DNA of 64,000 bases from Clostridia bacterium (lineage in GTDB: Bacteria > Bacillota_A > Clostridia > Oscillospirales > CAG-272). Under the pieces are notes generated by a model. The model was not told the DNA's origin and made no database searches. It was given only the letters and a program-made list of their open reading frames with translations. Shown here one piece after another: positions 1 to 8,721 of the stretch. The stretch is from assembly GCA_017445115.1 (NCBI GenBank), contig JAFSUU010000019.1, forward strand, positions 62,001-126,000, given 5' to 3'. How positions within the stretch are numbered: the stretch's first letter is position 1; every line of letters begins with the position of its first letter. A program made the position numbers and the translations under genes.

Positions 1-1
1 C

Positions 2-475
2 GGCTCTCACGGCGTTTGCGCTGTCACTGAGCTGAGACAGATGGTTTTCGGCACCGAGCATAAGGATTACTATGTCCTGTCGCCTATCAACGATAAGCGC
101 TCCACAATATTTATACCTGTCGACAGCGAGAATCTTGTCTGTCAGATGAAAAGAGTTCTGACTAAAGACGAGATAGACGAGCTTCTTTATTCCGTAGAAC
201 CAGGATCGCTTGAATGGATCCCGAGCGACTCGGAGAGAAAAGCTTTCTGCACACACACTTTGAAAAACGGCGACAGACTTGAAATGCTTCACATGATAGA
301 TATGCTTTATATGCACCGCGAGCGAATGAAGGATCAAAAGAAGCACTTTCACGTTACGGACGAAAAGTTTTTGCGTGAGGCGGAAAAGCTGCTTCACGAC
401 GAGTTTTCATTCGTTCTCGGAATCCCGGTAAGTGAAGTCGGCGAATATATCGGTGAAAAGCTTAAGAGTTCTTGA
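2..475 (+). CDS. CarD/CdnL-family transcriptional regulator (5' partial)
   Basis: The frame is open to the window edge, and the residues before the first ATG (position 41) read GSHGVCAVTE, which matches the N-terminal RNA-polymerase-interaction domain of CarD/CdnL proteins. The gene therefore starts upstream of the window and ATG 41 is an internal Met. The C-terminal part is helical and Lys/Glu-rich, as expected for the CarD DNA-binding domain. CarD proteins bind the RNA polymerase beta subunit and stabilise open promoter complexes, often at rRNA promoters. A strong intrinsic terminator follows at 498-523. The family call is fairly secure; the regulon cannot be read from this sequence. Confidence 0.8.
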   Translation, partial: GSHGVCAVTELRQMVFGTEHKDYYVLSPINDKRSTIFIPVDSENLVCQMKRVLTKDEIDELLYSVEPGSLEWIPSDSERKAFCTHTLKNGDRLEMLHMIDMLYMHRERMKDQKKHFHVTDEKFLREAEKLLHDEFSFVLGIPVSEVGEYIGEKLKSS

Positions 476-497
476 AATATTGATTCGTTTGTCACCC

Positions 498-523
498 GGA
501 CGGAATTTATTCCGTCCTTTTTT
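498..523 (+). terminator. Intrinsic terminator of the carD-like gene
   Basis: Perfect 8-bp stem GGACGGAA/TTCCGTCC with a 4-nt loop followed by six T, 23 bases after the carD-like stop codon. Confidence 0.88.
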
Positions 524-603
524 CTTTATATGGGAAAATACCGGCAAAGAAGTTGATCTTTCTCAAGTTTTATTATGTCTTTCCGAAAAAAGCACTAATA
601 TTC

Positions 604-632
604 TTGCATTTGATGTAGGAATATGATATTAT
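604..632 (+). promoter_or_regulatory. Candidate promoter of the dlt-like operon
   Basis: TATTAT at 627-632 is preceded by TG one base upstream, giving an extended -10. A weak -35, TTGCAT at 604-609, sits 17 bp away. The site lies in the AT-rich gap between the carD terminator and the adenylation gene. Only three of six -35 bases match consensus, so it is tentative. Confidence 0.4.
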
Positions 633-689
633 AAATATTATAAAATAACTTCACTGTCAGTTTTCGTATTTCAGACCGGGGAGATAGAA

Positions 690-2186
690 ATGGTCGAAAG
701 TGTAATAGAATATCTGCAGAATTGTGCAGAATCGTTTCCTTCAAAAACAGCGGTAGGATACCGTGACCGCTCCGTCACGTTCGATGAGCTTAACGAAACG
801 GCGAAGCAGTACGGCGCTTCGATAAAAAAAGCGCTTGACGGAAAGACCGGGGCACCGGTGGGAGTGCTATGCACCCGCGATATTCTGCCTGTAATCGAAT
901 TTTTCGGCGTTTTATACAGCGGAAATTTTTATGTGCCGCTTGACCCGGATGCTCCTGCGGAAAAGCTTGAAAGTATAGTAAGCGACTGCGGAATGAGCGT
1001 GATCGCGGGTAGCAGCGAGCTGTCAAATATACCGGAGAAGATCGGATTTTCCGGCAAATACATAACTCCGGACTGCTTGACGGATGAAAAATGCTCCGTC
1101 CCCGAAAACGCGGGGAAACGATCTCCGCTATATATGGTATATACGTCCGGCTCGACCGGTAAACCCAAAGGAGTTCTTAAAAGTCACGGCGCGGAGATAT
1201 CGTTCATAGAAGCATATTGCGAAGAATTTGACTTCACGAAGGACGATATCATCGGCAATCAGACGCCTTTCTTTTTCGACGCGGCGGCAAAGGATATTTA
1301 TCTTATGGTGAAAATGGGGATCACCCTGGAAATAATCCCGTCGGAATACTTTCCGCTGCCCCCGGAACTTATCAATTATCTCAATCTGAAAAAAATCACT
1401 TTTGCCTCGTGGGTGCCTACTGTACTGTCTATTGTATCGCAGCTCAACCCGTTCTCGGTCATAAAACCTCAAACACTGAAGAATGTTTTCTTTGTGGGCG
1501 AAGTAATGCCGATGAAGCACCTTAATACGTGGAGAAAAGAGCTGCCTGATATCCGGTACGTCAATCTCTACGGTCAGAGTGAACTTTGCGGTATTTGCAG
1601 TTATTATGAAGTCAAGGGAGAGTTTCCCGACGACGCGACGCTTCCGATGGGAAAGCCGCTTAAGAACTGTGAAATATACCTTGTGTCTGACGGCGAGGTC
1701 GTTAAAGAGGCAGAGAAGATCGGAGAACTGTATATTGTCAGCGATGCGCTGGCGACGGAATATTACAATGATCCTGAAAAAACCGCAAATTGTTTTATAG
1801 AAAAAGATTTCGGGAACGGAACGGTCCGTTGCTTCAAAACGGGAGATCTTGCCAAGTATGACAAAGAGGGAGATCTTGTTTTTGCATCCCGCTCAGATTT
1901 TCAGATAAAGCACATGGGGCACAGAATAGAGCTCGGCGAAATTGAAGCGGTCGCGGGTGCATTGCCGGAGGTCGCGCGGTGCTGCTGCCTCTATGACGCG
2001 GAGAGAAAAAAGATAAAGCTCTTCTGCGAACTGTCTGACGGCTGTGAGATCAAGGACGTTGAGATCAGAAGCATTCTCAAAGCGAAGCTGTCATCATATA
2101 TGGTTCCAGGAAAAGTGATCGTAATGGACAAGCTGCCGTTGAATCCTAACGGGAAAATTGACAGGCAAAAGCTGAAATTATTGTGA
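690..2186 (+). CDS. DltA-like amino acid adenylation enzyme
   Basis: 498-residue stand-alone ANL-superfamily adenylation enzyme, close to DltA in length (about 500). Visible core motifs are the phosphate loop YTSGSTGKPKG (151-161), Asp197 in FFFDAAAKD (the usual alpha-amino contact), NLYGQSE (292-298), GHRIELGEIE and the catalytic lysine in NPNGKID (Lys489). It should activate an amino acid with ATP and load it on the carrier protein at 3273. The A5-type motif is NLYGQSE rather than the usual NxYGPTE, so D-alanine should not be assumed. ATG 690 has GGGGAGA upstream. It is first in a tight five-gene operon with MBOAT and DltD-like partners, which supports a cell-envelope esterification role. 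Confidence 0.82.
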   Translation: MVESVIEYLQNCAESFPSKTAVGYRDRSVTFDELNETAKQYGASIKKALDGKTGAPVGVLCTRDILPVIEFFGVLYSGNFYVPLDPDAPAEKLESIVSDCGMSVIAGSSELSNIPEKIGFSGKYITPDCLTDEKCSVPENAGKRSPLYMVYTSGSTGKPKGVLKSHGAEISFIEAYCEEFDFTKDDIIGNQTPFFFDAAAKDIYLMVKMGITLEIIPSEYFPLPPELINYLNLKKITFASWVPTVLSIVSQLNPFSVIKPQTLKNVFFVGEVMPMKHLNTWRKELPDIRYVNLYGQSELCGICSYYEVKGEFPDDATLPMGKPLKNCEIYLVSDGEVVKEAEKIGELYIVSDALATEYYNDPEKTANCFIEKDFGNGTVRCFKTGDLAKYDKEGDLVFASRSDFQIKHMGHRIELGEIEAVAGALPEVARCCCLYDAERKKIKLFCELSDGCEIKDVEIRSILKAKLSSYMVPGKVIVMDKLPLNPNGKIDRQKLKLL

Positions 2187-2200
2187 TTGTGGGTAAATAA

Positions 2201-3289
2201 ATGGCTGCGAAAAAGATAGAAACGGTAGACGTGGCAAAGGGGCTCGGGATATTGCTCGTCGTCTTTGCTCATATATGTCTAAAAGAGCCTGTTCTTACGG
2301 TGATATACTCCTTCCATATACCGTTGTTCTTTATACTTGCGGGAATGATGTATAATTCCGAAAAATACACGTCTTTTAAGGCCCTGCTTAAATCGAAGAT
2401 CAAAAGTCTTGGAGTACCTTATTTGATTTTCTGCCTTATCGGAGTTTTGTACGCAGTTGCGGTGACGCTCGCGGAGTGCGTCATACACGAAAAAACGGTG
2501 TCCGACCTTTGGACTCTACTTTACAGATGCCTGTATTCCATCGTCTGGGCGCCGTACTCCAAACGGTATTTCGGATTTTTCAATGTTCCCATGTGGTTTG
2601 TACCGTGCCTTTTGCTGGTGTTCATTCTGTACTATTTTGTAAGAAAGTTCATCAAGAATAAATGGCTGCTTGCAGGCGTCGCGGTACTGATAACGTTTGT
2701 CGGATGGCTCAGCGAGTCGTCGCTCATACCCGTTGACTTTTCTTTTCTGCCGTGGAATTTCAGCTCTGCGTGCTTTGCGTTCGGCTTCTTCGCCTTGGGA
2801 AATCTGGCGTATCCGTTTCTTAAAGAAATACTGTTTTCAATGCAGTTGAACGCTAAACGGCGTATCGCTTTGACCGTTGCATTTTTTCTGTCCGCGGCGC
2901 TCATGATACCGCTTGCGCTTCTTAACGGAAAAGTCAGCATAGGAAGCAGGGAACTCGGCAACGGACTTCTGCTTTACGCTACCGGTATACTCGGAACAGC
3001 GGCGATCCTGTTTATTTCCAAAGCGATCGGTAAATGCAGGTTCCTTGAATTTTTCGGCAGGAACTCGTTTAAGGTAATGGGCATCCATTACGTGATCTAC
3101 AGCGTTCTGTTCGGACTTGTCACACGCCTTGACGGCTCGAAAGCGAGCGGGACCGTAGACAAGTACCGTGTGAATTTACTGTATGCCGGCGTATTTTTCC
3201 TCGTCGTTACTGCGCTTACAGCAGTGTTTGTAATTATATATAATCGCATATACCAGAAAGTGAGCAAGAAAAATGGAAGAACTTCTTGA
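2201..3289 (+). CDS. Acyltransferase-3 family membrane protein
   Basis: 362 residues with about ten hydrophobic segments. The N-terminal signature is IETVDVAKGLGILLVVFAH, followed by a short loop and SFHIPLFFILAG, typical of the acyltransferase-3/OafA-like family that O-acylates surface sugars. The conserved His is in the VFAH motif. The gene lies 14 nt after the adenylation gene and overlaps the carrier-protein gene by 17 nt, so it is translated with the operon. Standard dltXABCD operons do not carry this enzyme. It may acylate the same polymer or an intermediate; its acyl donor and acceptor cannot be deduced. Confidence 0.78.
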   Translation: MAAKKIETVDVAKGLGILLVVFAHICLKEPVLTVIYSFHIPLFFILAGMMYNSEKYTSFKALLKSKIKSLGVPYLIFCLIGVLYAVAVTLAECVIHEKTVSDLWTLLYRCLYSIVWAPYSKRYFGFFNVPMWFVPCLLLVFILYYFVRKFIKNKWLLAGVAVLITFVGWLSESSLIPVDFSFLPWNFSSACFAFGFFALGNLAYPFLKEILFSMQLNAKRRIALTVAFFLSAALMIPLALLNGKVSIGSRELGNGLLLYATGILGTAAILFISKAIGKCRFLEFFGRNSFKVMGIHYVIYSVLFGLVTRLDGSKASGTVDKYRVNLLYAGVFFLVVTALTAVFVIIYNRIYQKVSKKNGRTS

Positions 3290-3503
3290 GATACTGAACG
3301 ACCTCGATCCGGACATAGATTATGCAACGGAGAAAAATCTTATAGACGGAAAGTGTTTTGATTCGCTGACTATACTGACACTGATAACCGAAATATGTAA
3401 TACGTTCGATATATCTATCAGCCCGAAGTGGATGAAAAACGAAAACTTCAACAGCGCTGAAGCGATGTGGAATATGATCTGCGCCATAAAGGACGAGGAG
3501 TAA
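3273..3503 (+). CDS. DltC-like acyl/peptidyl carrier protein
   Basis: 76-residue acidic helical protein, the usual DltC size. FDSLTIL places the phosphopantetheine attachment serine at Ser31. It would carry the aminoacyl group as a thioester from the adenylation enzyme (690-2186) to the MBOAT protein that follows 6 nt downstream. The start overlaps the acyltransferase gene; GAGCAAGAAAA upstream is a modest ribosome binding site, consistent with translational coupling. The carrier fold and serine are clear; calling it DltC rests on operon context. Confidence 0.82.
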   Translation: MEELLEILNDLDPDIDYATEKNLIDGKCFDSLTILTLITEICNTFDISISPKWMKNENFNSAEAMWNMICAIKDEE

Positions 3504-3509
3504 TACGGG

Positions 3510-5108
3510 ATGTCAATAACATCACTTGCATTTGTGCTGTTTGCGCTGGTCACGGTGACGGTATACTTCTGTGTACCGAAGAAGTACCAGTGGATAGTTT
3601 TGCTTGTCGCAAATGCGGTATTCTATTTTGATGCGGGGCTTGCGGCAGCTCTTTGCGTGCTGTTTACAGCCACGAGTATTTATACGGCAACGATAGTGAT
3701 GGAGCGCATCACGTCAAAACGTAAAGCGCATATCGAGAGGGCGGGAGACAGTCTCACCAAAGAGGATAAAAGAGCGCTGAACAAAAAGTACCGCATGAAG
3801 AGAAAGGCCGTTATGATAGCGGCGCTCCTTCTGAATATTGGTATTCTTTGCGTAGTAAAGTACACTCATTTTGTGCTCGCTCAGGTCGACTCGCTGTCGA
3901 TCTTGTTCGGAGGAGACGGCGTAAAGGACAACTTAAATATAATAGTACCGCTCGGCATATCGTTCTATACTTTCCAGTCGGTTGGATATCTTCTCGACGT
4001 ATACTGGGAAAAGGTCGCGCCGCAGAGAAACTATTTCAAATTTCTGCTGTTCGTTTCATTTTTCGCTCAGATGACTCAGGGACCTATCAGCGACTATGAG
4101 TCTCTTTCGACTCAGCTTTATTCTGAGCATAAGTTTTCGTACGAGAATTATTCATGCGGCATCCGGCGTATGATGTGGGGCTTTGCGAAAAAATTGATAA
4201 TCGCCTCGCTTTTCGGAACTTATACCGATGCGTTGTTTGCCAATTATGAGAGTTATACGGGCATTACCGCACTGCTCGGCGCGTTTTGCTATTCGGTGGA
4301 AATATATGCGGATTTCTCCGGCTATATGGATATCGTGTGCGGTATGTGTCAGGTCTTGGGAATACGGCTGAAAGAAAACTTCCTCAGACCGTATTTTTCC
4401 AAGTCGATAGCCGAGTATTGGAGACGCTGGCATATAAGTCTTGGAGACTGGTTCAAGAACTACCTTTATTATCCTATCGGAATGTCGGACTGGAGCCGCA
4501 AGATCGCAAAGAATACAAGAAAGAAATTCGGCGCTCATTTCAGCAACACTCTGCCCGCCACGATCGCGCTGCTCATCGTTTGGACCGCAACGGGACTCTG
4601 GCACGGAGCAAGCTGGGGGTACGTAGTTTGGGGTCTTCTGAACGGCGTATTCATAATAGTGTCAATGTGGCTCGCTCCTCTGTATACCGCGATCAAGACA
4701 AAACTGAAGATAAAAGACAGCAGCAAGTGGTTCAGATGCTTTCAGGTACTTCGTACGTTCTTCCTTGTAACGCTCATTAAAGTGCTTCCCGAAGTCGGGG
4801 GATTAAAAGCGGGACTCGGACTGTGGAAGCAAATATTTACGGATCACCGTATTCCTCACTCGTTCAAGGAGCTTTTTGCATTCGTAACTGTAGACAACAA
4901 GTGGTTTGCAATATCGCTTCTCGGGGTGGCGGCAATGCTTGCGGTATCTCTGATCGAGAGAAAGCACAACGTCGGAAAGCTTATATACAAACTGCCGTTT
5001 GCAGTCAAAATTGCCGTAACGGCTGTGGGACTGCTTATTGTAACGGTAATAGGCGGATGGGCGTTCTGCGATTTCGGAGGAGGTGGTTTCCTGTATGCGG
5101 GATTCTAA
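3510..5108 (+). CDS. DltB-like MBOAT acyltransferase
   Basis: 532-residue polytopic membrane protein of the MBOAT family (AlgI/DltB/PatA type). SIAEYWRRWHISLGDW and TGLWHGASWGYVVWG carry the family histidines, the second being the presumed catalytic one. Such proteins take the acyl or aminoacyl group from the carrier protein on the cytoplasmic side and pass it across the membrane to an SGNH-type partner. The partner gene begins within the last codons of this one. A Lys/Arg-rich cytoplasmic segment around residues 65-95 separates the first and second groups of helices. At 532 residues it is longer than typical DltB (about 400) and nearer to AlgI-type members. Confidence 0.85.
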   Translation: MSITSLAFVLFALVTVTVYFCVPKKYQWIVLLVANAVFYFDAGLAAALCVLFTATSIYTATIVMERITSKRKAHIERAGDSLTKEDKRALNKKYRMKRKAVMIAALLLNIGILCVVKYTHFVLAQVDSLSILFGGDGVKDNLNIIVPLGISFYTFQSVGYLLDVYWEKVAPQRNYFKFLLFVSFFAQMTQGPISDYESLSTQLYSEHKFSYENYSCGIRRMMWGFAKKLIIASLFGTYTDALFANYESYTGITALLGAFCYSVEIYADFSGYMDIVCGMCQVLGIRLKENFLRPYFSKSIAEYWRRWHISLGDWFKNYLYYPIGMSDWSRKIAKNTRKKFGAHFSNTLPATIALLIVWTATGLWHGASWGYVVWGLLNGVFIIVSMWLAPLYTAIKTKLKIKDSSKWFRCFQVLRTFFLVTLIKVLPEVGGLKAGLGLWKQIFTDHRIPHSFKELFAFVTVDNKWFAISLLGVAAMLAVSLIERKHNVGKLIYKLPFAVKIAVTAVGLLIVTVIGGWAFCDFGGGGFLYAGF

Positions 5109-6141
5109 AAGAGCAATAATCGCTACCGTCTCGGTAGTCCTTGCGGTGATAGCGGTGTCTGCCGCGGTGCTTCTTTCTCCGTTTTCCTGGCACGACGATC
5201 TCAAAGTGAGAAGGGAACTTGCGGGAAGTATAGATATGCTGTTTGCAGGAGCAAGTCAGTGCCATGACGCCTTTTATACCAACGTCATTGACGAGGCTTT
5301 GGGAACAAACAGCTATAATCTCGGTATAGACGCTCTCAGCCCGTGGCAAAAGACGTATCTTCTGAAAAACGAGCTGGACCGCAACGATTTGGATACGGTC
5401 GTACTGGAGATAGCTTATGACGCTATGGAAAAGAAATTCATCTCGGAATTCGTAGATGAAAACGTATATTGCATAGCAAGACTTGAAACGCTCGAAGACA
5501 GGCTGGATTATTATTTCAACTGTATACGGTATGAAAATAAGGGATACGTTTACTCTCAGTTGATGCTGAGAAGTCTGGTCTCTACGGCGGAAAACGTGAT
5601 TTCGGGAAGCTCTTCGTCCGAGAAAAATGCAAGAGAATTGAAGGGCTCGTATCTCACGGCTGCAAAAGATCATACTCTGCCCGATGATGAAATAGTCGAA
5701 AAATTCGGCATAAAACCGTTCAGTACGGACAACTATCTCGAGGAAACGGTGTCTGCGTTTGAAGAAATGATAGATATCTGTCTGAAAAAGAATATAAGAG
5801 TCATCGTCGCGGTCGTTCCCGTTTCTGACAATTTTATATGGGAATATTCCGGACTTGACGATTTTGACAGCTGGGTGAAGACGCGCTTCTGCAAAAACGG
5901 CGTAGAGTTCTATGATTTCAACTTGATGAAAAACAGATTTGAAGTACTTTCCGACAAGGATTGTTACGGCACCGATTCTCATCACATGAGCGGTACGGGA
6001 GCCGCGGCGTTCTCAAAAGAATTTGCAAGAATAATCAAAGAAGCCGCCGACGGAACAGACGTGTCGCCGATGTTTTACAAGTCCTATGAGGAAATGATGA
6101 ACGATTGTCCCTATATGGAGTACTACAAAGCGCATAAATGA
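5095..6141 (+). CDS. DltD-like SGNH-type membrane-anchored transferase
   Basis: 348 residues: an N-terminal membrane anchor (about residues 5-25), then an extracytoplasmic domain. MLFAGASQCHD supplies the candidate nucleophile serine in a GAS motif, and DSHHMSGTG near the C-terminus supplies an Asp and His, as in SGNH/DltD/AlgJ-like proteins. It is expected to finish transfer of the group moved by the MBOAT protein to a wall or surface polymer. I chose ATG 5095 because AGGAGGTG lies 9 nt upstream; the earlier in-frame GTG 5083 lies inside that Shine-Dalgarno. It overlaps the MBOAT gene by 14 nt and ends at a terminator. Sequence similarity to DltD itself is low. Confidence 0.7.
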   Translation: MRDSKRAIIATVSVVLAVIAVSAAVLLSPFSWHDDLKVRRELAGSIDMLFAGASQCHDAFYTNVIDEALGTNSYNLGIDALSPWQKTYLLKNELDRNDLDTVVLEIAYDAMEKKFISEFVDENVYCIARLETLEDRLDYYFNCIRYENKGYVYSQLMLRSLVSTAENVISGSSSSEKNARELKGSYLTAAKDHTLPDDEIVEKFGIKPFSTDNYLEETVSAFEEMIDICLKKNIRVIVAVVPVSDNFIWEYSGLDDFDSWVKTRFCKNGVEFYDFNLMKNRFEVLSDKDCYGTDSHHMSGTGAAAFSKEFARIIKEAADGTDVSPMFYKSYEEMMNDCPYMEYYKAHK

Positions 6142-6159
6142 CGTGATTTTACGGCTATA

Positions 6160-6194
6160 GCGACCGGATCCATTTCGGATCCGGCCGCTTTTTT
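6160..6194 (+). terminator. Terminator of the dlt-like operon
   Basis: 12-bp stem with one mismatch (GCGACCGGATCC / GGATCCGGCCGC), 5-nt loop and six T, 18 nt after the last operon gene. Confidence 0.9.
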
Positions 6195-6249
6195 CACTGT
6201 TTTTTCAAACCTTCATAATATGATAAAAGAAATATTGAGGAGGAATACG

Positions 6250-7323
6250 GTGAAGAATACTGACGTTGAGTACAAAACCCTGTCGGTGGGGGCAAATTTC
6301 CGATTTTACGGAGCAAATTCGGGTACAGGATACGTAAATACACCCGACGAGAGATTAAAAGAGCAAAACTGCGATGTCAAAGTGTTGATAAAAGGAGGAC
6401 CCGGCACCGGAAAAAGTACGTTTATCAAGAAGTTTGCCGATGCGGCAAAAGACAGCGGATACGGCGTGACAAGATATTTGTGTTCGTCGGACCCTCATTC
6501 GCTTGACGCCGCTCTTGTCGAGAGAGAAGGATGTAGGATCGTTATTTGTGACGCGACGTCACCTCACGTATGCGATATGGAGTATCCGGGAGCAAGGTCG
6601 GTAATATTCGATCTGACTGAATTCTGGGACCGCTCCTCACTTGCGAGAGAGCGCGACCGGATCGTTGAACTGTCGGAGAAGAAGCGGATGACGTACGGTA
6701 TGGCGTATAGATCTCTGCGGGCGGCGAATGAGACTCAAAAGGTCGCCGATTCATTGTCTGAAACATTCTTTAGCTATCGAAAAGCGGAAGGATTCTGTGA
6801 AAGAACGGTATCGAAATATAAAAGCGACGGCGGCGAGTTTTTGCCCGGATACACGTCGTCCCTGTCTATGAGCGGAGCGGTCAGACTTGATTCTTTTGAC
6901 GCTGAGTCTTCATACAGGATTTTTCTTGACGATCACGTCGGAGCTGCAAAGCTGTTGCTCTCGCTTCTTTTGCAAAAATTCAGAGAAAGAGGCATTGGCT
7001 GCGCTGTATCTCTTGACCCTCTCGACGGCTCGGTCGAAAGTATATTGACGTCAAAGAGCGGAATCCTTTGGACGAGGTGCTTGAATGAAAAAGCCGACAA
7101 AGTTATCAACTGCGAAAGATTTGTTATTAAGCCCGATCCAAAGCTGAAGAGCCGGCTGAAACTTGCCGACAGATGTGTCTGTTCTCTTGTCGGTGAAGCG
7201 CTTTCATTTCTCTCCGATGCTTCAAAGTATCATTTCGAACTTGAAAAAATTTATTCAGCCGCCGTTGATTTCAATCGGTCCGAGCGGTCCGCGCTCGAAC
7301 GGATATACGGTATTCTGAATTAG
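6250..7323 (+). CDS. P-loop ATPase of unknown function
   Basis: 357 residues. A Walker A motif, GGPGTGKS, lies at residues 49-56, followed by strands ending in RYLCSSDPHSLD and IVICDATSPHV. It resembles uncharacterised clostridial ATPases with a DGTAPH...PGA-like stretch after the P-loop (here ATSPHV...YPGA). An internal LIKGGPGTGKS-like second site is not obvious. I place the start at GTG 6250, with GAGGAGG 6 nt upstream; ATG 6220 is in frame but has no Shine-Dalgarno. It sits alone between two terminators, just before the spoIIIA operon, so a sporulation link is possible but unproven. The substrate is not known to me. Confidence 0.7.
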   Translation: MKNTDVEYKTLSVGANFRFYGANSGTGYVNTPDERLKEQNCDVKVLIKGGPGTGKSTFIKKFADAAKDSGYGVTRYLCSSDPHSLDAALVEREGCRIVICDATSPHVCDMEYPGARSVIFDLTEFWDRSSLARERDRIVELSEKKRMTYGMAYRSLRAANETQKVADSLSETFFSYRKAEGFCERTVSKYKSDGGEFLPGYTSSLSMSGAVRLDSFDAESSYRIFLDDHVGAAKLLLSLLLQKFRERGIGCAVSLDPLDGSVESILTSKSGILWTRCLNEKADKVINCERFVIKPDPKLKSRLKLADRCVCSLVGEALSFLSDASKYHFELEKIYSAAVDFNRSERSALERIYGILN

Positions 7324-7339
7324 TTGATCTTAATAATTT

Positions 7340-7382
7340 ACTGCCGCGCCGAAATTATTGAACGGTGCGGCAGTATATTTTT
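7340..7382 (+). terminator. Intrinsic terminator after the P-loop ATPase
   Basis: Stem of 12 bp with one G-T wobble (ACTGCCGCGCCG / CGGTGCGGCAGT) and an A/T-rich loop. The tail is TATATTTTT. Confidence 0.82.
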
Positions 7383-7431
7383 GCTCTCCGCATAATAGAT
7401 TTTAGTGAAGAAAAAAACGAAGGATCGAACA

Positions 7432-8313
7432 ATGGAAAATATATCGGAATACTTCAAAAATCATTTTGACTCGGCGCTCTCATATCTTCCTTTATCGCTT
7501 GCTGACGCGGTCAGAAAGGTGTCGCAAAGCGGCGCCGATGAGATCAGACTGATAAACGGCGCCGAGTGTATAGTTTCATCCGGCGGAGCTTGTATTCGTA
7601 CCGGCGCCGTATGCAGCGATGAAGATATCAGATACATAATCAAAAGAGTAAGCGGAAACTCTCTGTACGCATATACCGATACGATAAATGATGGATATAT
7701 TTCGACTTCCGAAGGGCTGAGAGTCGGTGTTGCGGGAAGAGCGGTATGCAGCGGAGGAAAGATCGTTTCGGTCACGGATATATCTTCTGTAATAATACGG
7801 ATACCGTCGAGAAGGCCGGGCGCCGCGGACACGCTCTTTTCATTAATGAAAAGTTCCGGCTTTTCAAAGAACGTTCTGATATTTTCTCCGCCGGCAGGCG
7901 GAAAGACGACGATGCTGAGAGAACTTGTATATAAACTGTCAGAGAATGAAAAGACGCTTCGCATCGCCGTAGTCGATACGAGATGCGAGATCTGCGAGGG
8001 GATCGAAAAACTGCCGGTAGTCAAGCTGTTGTCATACCCGCGCGATATCGGCATTGAAGTCGCCGTGAGGACCATGTCTCCGGATATTATAATATGTGAC
8101 GAAGTATACGGCGAATCGGATTTTTCTTCTCTTGACGCAGCGTGCGGGAGTGGGATCACGTCCGTTGTTTCGGTCCACGCCTCATCGGTCCCGGAGGTGA
8201 GATCAAAACTTGAAAGAGCACGGTGCCGCGTTCCGTTCGGAATAATATACGGTATCAACAGGTCCGGCGATCCGGACGTATATACCGACGAACCGTCAGA
8301 GGCTTCGTTATGA
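7432..8313 (+). CDS. spoIIIAA: Stage III sporulation protein AA, ATPase
   Basis: 293 residues. SpoIIIAA is the AAA/secretion-type ATPase of the SpoIIIA-SpoIIQ channel that links mother cell and forespore and is needed for sigma-G activity. Visible are the P-loop SPPAGGKTT (about residues 152-160), a DEVYGE-type Walker B (IIICDEVYGE) and VSVHASS after it. ATG 7432 is chosen because AAGGA lies 7 nt upstream; the in-frame GTG 7405 lacks a ribosome binding site. It opens an eight-gene operon in the canonical AA-to-AH order and overlaps spoIIIAB by 4 nt (ATGA). No convincing sigma-E promoter could be read in the short upstream gap. Confidence 0.95.
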   Translation: MENISEYFKNHFDSALSYLPLSLADAVRKVSQSGADEIRLINGAECIVSSGGACIRTGAVCSDEDIRYIIKRVSGNSLYAYTDTINDGYISTSEGLRVGVAGRAVCSGGKIVSVTDISSVIIRIPSRRPGAADTLFSLMKSSGFSKNVLIFSPPAGGKTTMLRELVYKLSENEKTLRIAVVDTRCEICEGIEKLPVVKLLSYPRDIGIEVAVRTMSPDIIICDEVYGESDFSSLDAACGSGITSVVSVHASSVPEVRSKLERARCRVPFGIIYGINRSGDPDVYTDEPSEASL

Positions 8314-8720
8314 AGATCGCCGCGATCGTTCTGCTCGCGCTGTCCGGAGGCGTAACGTCATATATCCTCGTCAAAGAATCGTCGCATAAGGTTGAGATGG
8401 CGGAAAAAATCTTTGACTTCGTCTCATATATGGAGGAACGGATAGTTTATTTGAGAGAACCTCTTCGATCGATCATATCATCTTATGAGGGCGGCGCTGA
8501 ATTATTTGAAAAGATCGAAAAGGGCGGCGGCGAGATGTCAAAGCTTGCCGACGGTATCTGCTGCAGCACGTTCGAAATTGCATCTGCAGACGTTACTTTA
8601 TTGAAAAAGTGTGCGGAGAAGGAAATGATTATGATGAAGAAAGAACATACCGAAATGAAAAAAGCGAAGATAGTTCTGCCTCTTGCGGCGTCTCTTCTCG
8701 CGGCTATATTTATAATCTGA
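8310..8720 (+). CDS. spoIIIAB: Stage III sporulation protein AB
   Basis: 136 residues with an N-terminal membrane segment (KIAAIVLLALSGGVTSYIL) and a C-terminal hydrophobic anchor (LPLAASLLAAIFII). The middle is helical, with the MEERIVYLREPL pattern seen in SpoIIIAB, which is distantly related to type II secretion GspF. It is short compared with the usual 170 or so residues. Translation starts at ATG 8310, overlapping the spoIIIAA stop as ATGA. The identity rests mainly on position between AA and AC and on topology. Confidence 0.85.
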   Translation: MKIAAIVLLALSGGVTSYILVKESSHKVEMAEKIFDFVSYMEERIVYLREPLRSIISSYEGGAELFEKIEKGGGEMSKLADGICCSTFEIASADVTLLKKCAEKEMIMMKKEHTEMKKAKIVLPLAASLLAAIFII

Positions 8721-8721
8721 T

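Noticed and set aside
5083..5094. GTG 5083 as start of the DltD-like gene
   Set aside because: The GTG is part of the AGGAGGTG Shine-Dalgarno that serves ATG 5095.
5035..5985. 316-codon open frame on the minus strand opposite the DltD-like gene
   Set aside because: It mirrors the codon structure of the plus-strand gene, has no ribosome binding site or recognisable domain, and the plus-strand gene has clear family motifs and operon context.
7373..7400. Possible sigma-E promoter before spoIIIAA (ATATT and CATAAT-like boxes)
   Set aside because: The two boxes are only about 11 bp apart, too close for sigma-E, and the first lies in the preceding terminator tail.
7461..8258. 265-codon minus-strand frame opposite spoIIIAA (and similar ones opposite spoIIIAE and dprA)
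   Set aside because: Antisense shadows of GC-periodic coding sequence; no family features, no start signals.
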